From Excoecaria cochinchinensis (Eukaryota; Streptophyta; Magnoliopsida; Malpighiales; Euphorbiaceae), in contig CANTUQ010000055.1 in NCBI GenBank assembly GCA_947683425.1, positions 11,445,501 through 11,509,500 on the forward strand: 64,000 nt of DNA, given 5' to 3'. Of the stretch, positions 45,563 to 54,037 are shown one piece after another. The notes under the pieces are model-generated. The model was not told the origin of the DNA, did not search any database, and saw only the letters and a program-made list of their open reading frames with translations. The stretch's first letter is position 1, and each line of letters begins with the position of its first letter. A program made the position numbers and the translations under genes.

Positions 45563-46321
45563 ATTTTCGGGGTGACTTCAGGAAAGCTGTTGGGACATGT
45601 CGTCAGTCAGAGGGGGATAGAAATTGACCCCGATAAGGTGAAAGCTATCAGAGAGATGCCTGTGCCACAGAAGGAGAGAGATGTAAGGAGTTTTCTAGGC
45701 AAGTTGCAGTATGTTAGCCGGTTTATTGCCAAGCTCACTTCGATATGCGAACCTGTTTTTAAGCTGCTTAGAAAGAACCAGCCCGTAGTCTGGAATGAAG
45801 ACTGTCAGAGAGCCTTTGATAATATCAGGGAGTACCTGTTAAATTCGCCAGTACTAAGGCCTCCGCAACCTGTTAAACCGCTTATTCTGTACCTAGCAGT
45901 AGAAGACGGTTCAGTGGGCGCCATGATGGCTCAAGAGGATGAGTTTGGGGTGGAGTTTGCAATTTATTACCTTAGCAAGAAGTTTCTGGCTTACGAAGTA
46001 AAATATGCTGAAGTGGAAAAGATCTGCCTTGCAGTGATTTGGGCGTCGAGGAAGCTAAGGCATTACTTCCACTCATACAAGGTTCAGGCTGTAGCCAAGC
46101 AGAATCCTTTAAGATATTTGCAGGAGGCACCGTCTTTGCTTGGAAAGATGGGGAGGTGGCTGCTCTTGCTACAAGAGTTTGACGTGCAATACATCACCCG
46201 CAAGACTATTAAGGGGCGAGCTGTAGCCGAATTTCTTGTTGAACATCCTATCCAAGGGGACACCCCCGAATTTACCTTTCCTGATGAGAGCATAGGCGTG
46301 ATTTCTGTTCAAGGATGGTAG
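45563..46321 (+). CDS. pol: Element G: RT thumb/connection and RNase H (polyprotein part 2)
   Basis: Same frame as part 1. It begins just after the TGA with IFGVTSGKLLGHVVSQRGIE, then VRSFLGKLQYVSRFIAKLTS and the RNase H (LILYLAVEDGSVGAMMAQED, YYLSKKFLAYEVKYAEVEKI, LRHYFHSYKVQAVAKQNPLR), ending at a TAG (46319-46321) in the codon that is CAG/CAA in C and F (VQGW-stop-LHFDG). The RNase H lacks the usual TDAS-like first Asp motif. The two stops are the only breaks in pol. Confidence 0.92.
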   Translation: MFGVTSGKLLGHVVSQRGIEIDPDKVKAIREMPVPQKERDVRSFLGKLQYVSRFIAKLTSICEPVFKLLRKNQPVVWNEDCQRAFDNIREYLLNSPVLRPPQPVKPLILYLAVEDGSVGAMMAQEDEFGVEFAIYYLSKKFLAYEVKYAEVEKICLAVIWASRKLRHYFHSYKVQAVAKQNPLRYLQEAPSLLGKMGRWLLLLQEFDVQYITRKTIKGRAVAEFLVEHPIQGDTPEFTFPDESIGVISVQGW

Positions 46322-48049
46322 TTGCACTTTGACGGGGCGGTAAACAACAAAGGGGCCGGAGTCGGAGTCATCCTGACGACCCCAGATAATGAGAAGCTTC
46401 CTCTCGCTAAGAAACTGAGATACAAAGCAACCAACAATGAAGCTGAGTATGAAGCGTGCACTTTCGGGTTAGAGGCTTTGGCTGGGTTGGGGGCAAGAAA
46501 TGTAGAGGTATTTGGTGACTCGTCCTTGGTAATAAACCAGATCCGAGGTGAGTGGGCTGTTAAGGAAGAGAGACCGGTCCCCTATGTTCAATATTTGAAA
46601 GGGATGTGTGGACAGTTTGAGACTTGCACCTTCCACTTCGTGCCCAGAGATGAGAACCGTTTGGCTGATGCGTTGGCAACCTTAGTGTCAATATGGGATA
46701 ATCCTGAGGGAGTGGTCATGAAACCAGTGCTAATTTCGAGCTCTGATAGGCCCAGCTTTGAAACCGAGCCCGTAATGGAACTAGAGGCGTCAGATGGGAA
46801 GCCATGGTACTTTGATATCATGAATTACTTGGAAAGCGATAGATTTCCAGAAGAAGCCACTGAAAAAGACCAGAGGATGATACGCAGGTTGTCTACTCAG
46901 TTCATATCTTTGGAAGGGGTGCTGTACAAAAGACGGTCAGATGGGATTCAGCTCAGATGCTTGAATGAAAGAGAAGCGCACAAGATAATGGAGGAAACCC
47001 ATGCGGGGGTCTGCGGGGCCCACATGAATGGTTTGACCTTGGCCAAGAAGATCATGAGGCAAGGCTTTTATTGGCTCACGATGGACACTGATTGTTCAAA
47101 GTATGTCAAGCAATGTCAGTTATGCCAACAGTATGCGGATTTGAGACACCTGCCGGTATCAGAGCTACATAACCTAACATCTCCTTGGCCGTTTGCCGCT
47201 TGGGGGATAGATATCATCGGAGAGATTCGCCCTATGGCGTCCAATGGGCACAGATATATCATAGTTGCAATCGACTACTTCACCAAATGGGTCGAGGCAG
47301 AATCTTTCAAGAAAATTGACGCAAGGGATATGGCCAGATTCATAGAGAGGAACTTGATCTGCAGATATGGTCTCCCTCACCACATAGTGTCTGATAATGG
47401 AGTGCAGTTTATGGGGGAAACCAGAAAACTTCTCGGGAAATATGGTGTGCAGCATCATAAATCCTCTCCTTACCGACCACAAGCGAATGGGGCAGTAGAA
47501 GCCGCCAATAAGAATGTGAAGAAGATTCTGTCTAAGATGGTCCAAACCTACAAAGACTGGGCTGAAAAGTTGCCCTTCGCCCTGTGGGGATACAAAACGA
47601 CAGTAAGATCATCTACAGGCGCTACTCCATTTTCCCTGGTGTACGGAACAGAAGCAGTATTGCCGGTAGAGGTAGAACTCAAATCTCTAAGGGTGGTCAT
47701 GGAAGCCCAAATCCCGGAAGCCGAATGGGCGCAACAGAGATTGCAGCATTTGAACTTACTGGATGAGAGTAGGCTGAAAGCTTATTATCACAATCAGATA
47801 TATCAGAAGAGATTAGCGAGAACTTTCGGGAAGAAGGTGAGGAAGCATCCGTTAAAAGAAGGAGACTTGGTTTTCAAGCAGATGAGGCCAGGGGTACCAG
47901 ACATCAGGGGGAAGTTCAGACCTACCTGGGAAGGGCCGTACATCCTTAAGAAGTTGTTGTCCAGAGGGGCTGCAATCTTATCAGACAGCGATGGGAACGA
48001 ATTCAAGGAGCCGATCAATGTCGACAGACTCAAGAGGTTCCACGGCTAA
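46322..48049 (+). CDS. pol: Element G: aRH and integrase (polyprotein part 3)
   Basis: Archaeal-type RNase H (LHFDGAVNNKGAGVGVILTT; NNEAEYEACTFGLEAL; VFGDSSLVINQI; RLADALATL) keeps Asp, Glu, Asp, Asp. The integrase has its His2Cys2 finger (HAGVCGAHMN ... QCQLCQQ, about 46995-47125), DDE residues in GIDIIGEIRPMASNG, IVSDNGVQFMGE and PQANGAVEAANKNVKKIL, and a C-terminal EGDLVFKQMRPGVPDIRGKF ... EFKEPINVDRLKRFHG ending in TAA at 48047-48049. In Tat elements aRH is thought to supply RNase H function. The module is intact apart from the upstream TAG. Confidence 0.93.
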   Translation: MHFDGAVNNKGAGVGVILTTPDNEKLPLAKKLRYKATNNEAEYEACTFGLEALAGLGARNVEVFGDSSLVINQIRGEWAVKEERPVPYVQYLKGMCGQFETCTFHFVPRDENRLADALATLVSIWDNPEGVVMKPVLISSSDRPSFETEPVMELEASDGKPWYFDIMNYLESDRFPEEATEKDQRMIRRLSTQFISLEGVLYKRRSDGIQLRCLNEREAHKIMEETHAGVCGAHMNGLTLAKKIMRQGFYWLTMDTDCSKYVKQCQLCQQYADLRHLPVSELHNLTSPWPFAAWGIDIIGEIRPMASNGHRYIIVAIDYFTKWVEAESFKKIDARDMARFIERNLICRYGLPHHIVSDNGVQFMGETRKLLGKYGVQHHKSSPYRPQANGAVEAANKNVKKILSKMVQTYKDWAEKLPFALWGYKTTVRSSTGATPFSLVYGTEAVLPVEVELKSLRVVMEAQIPEAEWAQQRLQHLNLLDESRLKAYYHNQIYQKRLARTFGKKVRKHPLKEGDLVFKQMRPGVPDIRGKFRPTWEGPYILKKLLSRGAAILSDSDGNEFKEPINVDRLKRFHG

Positions 48050-48437
48050 AGACCAAAATAAAAAGAAGAGAATAAAATGCCCTGCAAGTTGAAAACCGAA
48101 AAAAGGCGGCTGTGCTAAAATTGGGCGCCTCGACAGGGTGAAAACCGAAAAAAGGCATCCTGTGCAAAAATTAGAGGCATGAGAGAAAATGTCCGATCGT
48201 GAAAACCCGAGAGGGCCGATCGGTAACAGGAGTTGATGCTGTTAAAATTTGGTTTCATGTATTGATAGCGCATAAGCAGCTGAGTGAATGCCAAAACTGA
48301 TCATGTATGCTGAAATTATCTGGAAATATACACAAAGCTTGTGAAAAGGATGAATATTATTCTTTTCACTTCTGTCATTTTCTAGTTCTGCATTAAAAAG
48401 AAATGTAGCACAAAAAGAAATACACATGTAGGCTAAG
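48050..48437 (+). other. Element G: region between pol and the antisense gene
   Basis: Purine-rich AAAATAAAAAGAAGAGAATA right after the stop, two GAAAACCGAAAAAAGGC boxes (about 48093 and 48142) and the post-pol hairpin. The antisense gene ends at 48438, so this stretch is also its presumptive 3' untranslated region on the minus strand. Confidence 0.75.
48193..48223 (+). other. Post-pol conserved hairpin, copy in G
   Basis: CCGATCG (48193-48199) pairs with CGATCGG (48217-48223). The loop is TGAAAACCCGAGAGGGC, inside which CCC-GAGA-GGG can form a second short stem with a GNRA-type tetraloop. It lies 144 nt past the pol stop. Confidence 0.8.
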
Positions 48438-48965
48438 CTAGGTCTTGCTGCTGCTCTCGCCGATCAGATGCTTGAGCCCTCGAGTCCTATTATCGGAGGT
48501 TGGGCTGAGGATCCACTTCTTGTACCCGCTGGTTGAGGACGCAGAATGATCGCCAAACCTCGGGATGACGGTCTTCACAGGTAATCTACCCCATAGCTCG
48601 TGATACCGGGAAGCAAATGCAACCGAGAGATCTCCTCCTCGGAAAGACAGGGGAACCCTCACTATATCCTGGGTCATCCCCAGCTGCCGTAAACATCGCG
48701 AGGTAATGCAGAAGGTGGCCTGGCGGAGGCCGCAGAGAGGGACGCAACCTGATGACCCATCGGTGACCACATGAGACAGCGGGAGCCAGGCGGATGTAAA
48801 ACTGATATCATCATCTGACAGTTCACCGAATCTGGTAATGCCTTCACCAGTCACAGCACACCCATACAGTCGCCGACGAGGCAAGAAATGGCTCGGCATG
48901 TACCGCGGAATGACTCGAGGGGGTGGTTCAGACAACATCTTCAGTTTTTCCTGTAGCCAGATCTG

Positions 48966-48996
<31 letters not shown>

Positions 48997-49759
48997 CCGC
49001 TGGAGTAAGTAGGGTTTGCTTCAGGCAAAAATAAGGCACAGGGTTGTGTGAAAATCCGGAAGGACGCACCTACCGCAAAGAAAAGCTAGTGTGAAAATCC
49101 ATAAGGGACGCACTATCTTTAAAATAATGACGTACCTGGAGTAATAAGGGGCTACCGGTAAAAGTTGTGGTGGACCCAGAGCTCACAGCATCCAGACTCA
49201 AGATGGTTTCGGCCAAGACGAGTGGTAGAGGGGACAGTCCCAGATGAAAGTCGCTCAGAACTCCAAGCAGACGAAAGTCACCTGTCAAGCCTCCTGGAAC
49301 AACAGTAAGGAAGTTCACCATGCAGAATAGGAACGTGATACTTACCCGATAGGTGGAGATGTCAGTGAATTGATCTAGGGCCTCGATCAGTGGCTCCAGA
49401 GAAAAGGAGGAACTCAAAGGAATCAGCCGGTTGGCCTCCGAGGGGGATATGCCCAGAGCTAGGGCTACGTCCCGGGTCTGAAGTAGGCCGCAGCGGGGGA
49501 TGCAAGGCAGGACGCCAGGAGGGAACTGGGCTCCCAGGATGGAAGCCAATTCTTCAGAAAGAGGGCACAGTTCCTGATAGGTGAACTGGAAGACGTGAAA
49601 TCTAGGGTTCCAGAAGTGGGTCGCCGCCAGGAGGAGGTTCTGGTCGATTTTCACCCGACACAGATATTTCAGCCCAACCAGAGAGGAAAGGGCGCCTTCT
49701 CCCCAAGTGTGTTTGTCATCTAGAATACGGTGCATCCTTTGAAAAGGAGGGGAAAACAT
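48438..49759 (-). CDS. Antisense accessory gene of G: DUF7745-like protein, two exons, 382 aa
   Basis: Minus strand. Exon 1 runs 49759-49136 (208 codons), exon 2 48962-48438 (174 codons and stop), joined in phase 0. The start MFSPPFQRMHRILDDK is chosen because it lies about 60 bp below a minus-strand TATAAAAT; the frame is open further up but reads promoter-like repeats there. Exon 1 has THFWNPRFHVFQFTYQELCP, LSEELASILGAQFPPGVLPC, a hydrophobic segment and LAETILSLD ... FTGSPLLLQ. Exon 2 has IWLQEKLKMLSEPPPRVIPR and VPLCGLRQATFCITSRCLRQ-LGMTQD. This pattern (FWNP, ELCPT-like EE-x-LG, LAET-SLD, GSP-LLQIWL, RQLG-Q) fits my recollection of the plant DUF7745 family; Grande-type Tat elements are known to carry an antisense gene at this place. 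Function unknown. An older copy persists in C. Confidence 0.75.
48963..49135 (-). other. Intron of the antisense gene (173 nt)
   Basis: Minus strand: CTCCAG^GTACGTCATT (exon side 49136) to a run of 30 T (48966-48995 on the plus strand is A30) followed by CAG (48965-48963). Exon frames on both sides are open and in phase 0, giving SPLLLQ-IWLQEKL across the join, a plausible conserved segment. Unspliced reading would insert a poly-Phe stretch. Confidence 0.75.
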
Positions 49760-50100
49760 TTTGAGAAGAATAAAAGCCCAAGGTGCTGGGAAATGAAGAG
49801 ACAAGAAAATCTTGCAGATTTTATAGGAGAAGGTCACCGACGGCCTACCCGCCCCTATACAGAGACGGTCTGCCCGCCTCTCTACGGAGACGGCCTGACC
49901 GCCCCTCCAAAGGGACGGCCTGCCCGTCGGAAGTCCCCCGGGCAGAAACACGCGTCATCATTTCATCACGCGCATTAAATTGCATTCATTTCGCGACAGA
50001 CGGCCGGCCCGTCGGTCGCTTTTACAGACGCCCTGCCCGTCGGTCACGAAATTCTATATAAGGACGAGTGACAGACGGCGCAAACGTTGCTGTCCCTTTC
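49760..50100. promoter_or_regulatory. Divergent promoter region between the two accessory genes
   Basis: Minus-strand TATAAAAT (49818-49825) points to the antisense gene; plus-strand TATATAAGG (50055-50063) points to the sense gene. In between lie at least seven GC-rich words of the GACGGCCxGCCCGTCGG type, closely similar to the GACGGCC-AGCCCGTCTG and GACGCCCGTCGG palindromes that sit before the TATATAAGG of the G LTR. The two gene starts face away from each other. This is inferred from sequence alone. Confidence 0.65.
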
Positions 50101-50254
50101 TTCTTCCTCTCTCAAGCGGTTTTTAAGCAGTTTTAGCGATTTTCGAGTCTTTTCTTCTTATTTTTTCGCGATTTCTTCAGTTTTTTGCATTATATACTCA
50201 CCCGGTGCTCGGATACTTGTGTTTCTCTAGTTTCTACACTTCTCCGGATTACAA

Positions 50255-50988
50255 GTAAGTGAATAATTACTTCTTTAGTACTTTTTATTACTTTTTTTAT
50301 TATTTAATTCATTTCTACATTCTTTCTTCATTTAACTTTAAGAAGTTTTAGATAATTTTAGAATTTAGGGGGAAATGCTGCCCATTTTTCTATATTATTC
50401 TGTAATTAAATCCGAACTTTTTGCATGATCACATAAAAATAGAGTTTTTCTATAATCTTGATGCTTTAGAATTGCATCCTTTTAGCGCACCATTTTTGTG
50501 CATGATTTGTTTTTGTGGCCTGAGGCTGCTATTTTGAGTTGTTGGGGGCACACTCTTGCCGGGGTGCGCCCCATTTACATGCATATAATATTTCTAGGGC
50601 CTGAGGCCTTTTGTCTTGCTTTTTCACGCAGGAGGTTGGGCACATCCCTGCCGGGGTGCTGCCCAAATTTTTATCTTTTATTCTGGAATTGAATATTTAT
50701 TTACCTTTCCAAGTATGAAGCATGCCTTAGGACTTAGAAAGCCCATCTTTATTCGCTTTAATTATCTCCGTAAGGATTACATGTTCCTTTGCCATGATGC
50801 GTGCAAGGCGTGATAGGGTACTTCCGTAGCCGGGATGTTTGCTATTTTTATCTGTCATTACTTTTTTTATCCTATGTTGGGCCTCCATTGCCCATGATAA
50901 GGCCCGGATGGACCTTAAATTTTGGAAAATAAAACTGATAGTGTTTGTTTTGCCAGGTTTTCGCTATCTAACTCCTTCCTTTTTACAG
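50255..50988 (+). other. Putative leader intron of the sense accessory gene (734 nt)
   Basis: Donor ACAA^GTAAGTGA at 50255, acceptor CTCCTTCCTTTTTACAG at 50988, one base before the ATG. The interior is T-rich (typical of plant introns) and holds two GC-rich hairpins (50543-50573 and 50636-50666), both with a (C/T)TGCCGGGG loop. Confidence 0.6.
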
Positions 50989-50989
50989 G

Positions 50990-53003
50990 ATGCCTCCCAG
51001 ACGTAGAGCACCACAGGCCCAGCCCGAGCTTGAGGCCCCGGCTTGGATGGATGACGAGTCCGCTCAGAGGTATAGGGCGCTGGCTCAGGTGGAGTTTCGG
51101 GCCAGCCGCTTTGTATCTCGCCCTTTTCTAGAGGCCCTCGGGTTGGCCCCGGAGTTCGATTTACTGGCCGAGGGAGCAGGTTGGACAGAGTTTCTTGAGC
51201 CTGCCTTCCAGACATTCCCAGAGGCTACCCGCCAGGTTTTGGCCACTCTCCGCTACACAGGCTTTCAGAGTGCAGATACTGACCCGGGGGTGGTACAGTT
51301 TTGGTTTGATGGCGACCATGTCAGCATCACCAGGCAGAGGTTTGCTCAGGCTATGGGACTTCCTTCGGGAGAGGAGGTTGACATCCCACGGCGAGCGGTG
51401 AGACGCGCCCATTGGGCGGCTATTGCTATACCAGGAGTGCTGTATGATCACGATATAGCGAAGAGCACCGTATTGGTGTCTCAGGCACTCCGGTATCTGC
51501 ACAGAGTGCTTTCCAGCTCGTACCTCGGTCGAGCTGGTAATCCAGGGTCGCTTAATGCGGCCGAGATCTGGAGCCTCTGGGCTATGGTGGCAGGCCAGCG
51601 TCTCAACATTAGCCACGAGATCTTGGCCAACCTGACCAGAGTGGGCAGAGGGTTGACACCGGTGGTGATGGTAGGAGGAGTCATCACCCGATTACTGTTG
51701 GGGTTGGGGTTTAACCCCGAGAGGCTGAGAGGACCTCTACCGGAGGGTATCCATGTAGATGCTGCAGCCGCAGTTCAGATGGGGATGATCTCTCAGATTC
51801 CAGGTCAGGCGGAGGCTTATAGGGTGTTGACTATCCATGAGACTCGGCGGCTGTTCTCGCTTCCACCCTTGGGGGCAGATCCAGATCACCCAGAGCACCA
51901 GGAGGAGCAGCCTCCACAGCCCGAGCCACAGCCGCAGCCTCCACAGACTGAGCCTCAGCCGGAGCATCAGCTTCCTCCACCTCCTCAGCCACAGGCAGTG
52001 CCTCCGCCACAGCAGCAGGAGCCTCCTAGGACCCCCCTCGGATTTTGATTTTGAGATCACATTGGACGATCTCTTCGCCTCTTCACCGGCATCTAGGGCC
52101 CCGACTCCAGCCCCGTCGCCGGGTACCAGGGTACAGAGGCCTGCCCGCGAGCCCTCCGAGAGATACCATCCGTACTCTCGGGGCGATCCTGGGGCATCCA
52201 CTTCTTCGGCACCACCACCAGGGCCAGCGCCACATCAGCCAGCTCAGCCGAACTTTTCCCAGCTCCTCTCCTCCATGTTTATGGCCTTTGAGCGGCGACA
52301 GGATGAGAGGGATAGGGCCATTCATGAGAGGTTGGATCGCCAGCAGGCTGCTATCCAGGAGCAGTCTCAGACGGTGGAGCGACTATCCCGAGAGCAGGCA
52401 GGCTACATGGAGCATGCAGCGAGGGAGCAGACTCGGGCCATGGATGCCCTTAGAGATGAGCAGACTCGAGTTCTGGAGGCCTTCAGAGGAGAGCAGATGA
52501 GGCTGTTTGAGCAGATTGCTCAGGGGCAGAGGGAGCTCAGGCAGCAGCTCGCTCATGATATGAGGACGTCACAGGACCAGGCGTCTCAGAGGGTCGATAT
52601 GACCCTTCAGATGATTGATGAGTCACTTGACTCTCTGAGATCCCGCGTCCAGGCGATGGAGGGGATTCTCCCTCCTCTTTCTCAGACCATGAGGGAGTTT
52701 AGGCAGCAGACGGAGCAGAGCTTAGAGCATAGGAGGACGGCCGCCGCAGAGCAGACCACTCAGTTGAGCCAAGCCTTCAAGAAGTTGGGGGGCAAGATCT
52801 CTGAGACCTTAGGGTTTCTGGGCACTTGTACCCAGCCCTTCTTGGACGGCTACGCTCAGGTTCAGTTCAGGCGAGCCCACGATCACGAGGCAGGACCCTC
52901 TACAGCTCCGCCACCCCCTCAGGCCCGTCCACCTCCGCCAGGGACCGTGCATATCTCGGATGATGAGGATCCCGATGAGCCCTCAGACTACACACCTCTC
53001 TGA
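50990..53003 (+). CDS. Sense accessory gene of G: plant-transposon-protein-like N-terminus plus coiled coil, one frameshift
   Basis: ATG at 50990 (context ACAGGATGCC). The first frame runs to a TGA at 52046-52048; the rest is open in another frame to a TGA at 53001-53003. The switch fits a single extra C in a run of six C at 52032-52037 (real mutation or sequencing error). Together about 670 residues. Residues 1-240 (FLEPAFQTFPEATRQVLATL, VVQFWFDGDHVSITRQRFAQ, AMGLPSGEE, SLWAMVAGQRLNISHEILAN) resemble the Athila ORF1 / putative plant transposon protein domain. A Pro/Gln/Glu-rich linker of about 60 residues follows, then a Ser/Pro stretch, a long Arg/Glu/Gln-rich coiled coil (roughly residues 430-600) and an acidic tail ending DDEDPDEPSDYTPL. 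Function unknown; the coiled coil suggests self-association. Confidence 0.75.
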
Positions 53004-53384
53004 GCTTCAGGGAGTTATTTTGTATCTCTTGTATTTTGTATATGCATTGTACAAAAATGACATTTTTAGTGGAAAAACTTTTGCTTCATTATTTGCATGT
53101 TTTTCTTTTCTTTTTCGGTTAATTGCTTAAATAACACCACAGAACGTGTATTTTCTCCTATTTACTCATGTGTCGATAAAAATGACGATAAAAAAATAAT
53201 AACATGAAACCAAGACAAGCAACAAAAGAATGATAATCAATAACAGGTCAAAAGATGACTACTCAAACAGGAACTAACGAAATCCTTTATCTCGCAGGTA
53301 CAGAGAAATATCGATCTGAGCACAGACATCGATTAAAAAGATCTCCTTTGAAACGAGGAAACCGTCGGAGTTTCCACACTCCAA
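53004..53384 (+). other. Region between the sense gene and the tandem array of G
   Basis: T-rich start with TTTTGTATATGCATTGTACA (plausible plant poly(A) region of the sense gene), then AT-rich unique sequence. No further gene seen. Confidence 0.5.
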
Positions 53385-53915
53385 GATCGAAGCTGCAGTT
53401 CAAGAAACACTGCTCTTCACCCCCGAAGCTGCGGTTCAAGAAACACCGCTCTTCATCAGATCGAAGCTGCAGTTCAAGAAACACTGCTCTTCACCCCCGA
53501 AGCTGCGGTTCAAGAAACACCGCTCTTCATCACTCCCGAAGCTGCAGTTCAAGAAACACTGCTCTTCACCCCCGAAGCTGCGGTTCAAGAAACACCGCTC
53601 TTCATCAGATCGAAGCTGCAGTTCAAGAAACACTGCTCTTCACCCCCGAAGCTGCGGTTCAAGAAACACCGCTCTTCATCAGATCGAAGCTGCAGTTCAA
53701 GAAACACTGCTCTTCACCCCGAAGCTGCGGTTCAAGAAACACCGCTCTTCATCAGATCGAAGCTGCAGTTCAAGAAACACTGCTCTTCACCCCCGAAGCT
53801 GCGGTTCAAGAAACACCGCTCTTTATCAGATCGAAGCTGCAGTTCAAGAAACACTGCTCTTCACTCCCGAAGCTGCGGTTTAAGAAACACCGCTCTTCAC
53901 CAGATCGAGATGAGA
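53385..53915. repeat. Dimeric tandem array in the G 3' region
   Basis: About seven copies of a 74-bp unit made of two halves: GAAGCTGCAGTTCAAGAAAC-ACTGCTCTTCACCCCC and GAAGCTGCGGTTCAAGAAAC-ACCGCTCTTCATCAGATC. The halves differ at fixed positions, so the dimer has been amplified as a unit. Open frames across it are by-products of the period. No similarity to the arrays of B, D/F or E. Confidence 0.95.
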
Positions 53916-53939
53916 TCTAACTGGCAAAAGGCACGGAAG

Positions 53940-54037
53940 GTGAAAAGTCGTCGAAGGTACGCTTTCTTTCCAACCTTTCTCTGAGTTTTGGCTTATCTAG
54001 GCACTTACGCGCTAGTTTCCCCAAAACTGGGGGCAAC
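53940..54037 (+). promoter_or_regulatory. Pre-LTR block and polypurine end of G
   Basis: AAGGTACGCTTTCTTTCC, TGAGTTTTGGCTTATCTAGG and CCCAAAACTGGGGGCAAC directly before the 3' LTR. It is the counterpart of 59237-59320 in F. Confidence 0.75.

Noticed and set aside
49294..49345. A second intron (GTAAGT...TTCCAG) in exon 1 of the antisense gene
   Set aside because: 52 nt is too short for a normal plant intron, its removal would shift the frame to an early stop, and the unspliced reading continues the expected domain.
53255..53920. Frame of 221 codons across the G tandem array
   Set aside because: Product of a repeat whose dimer length avoids stops; no similarity to proteins.
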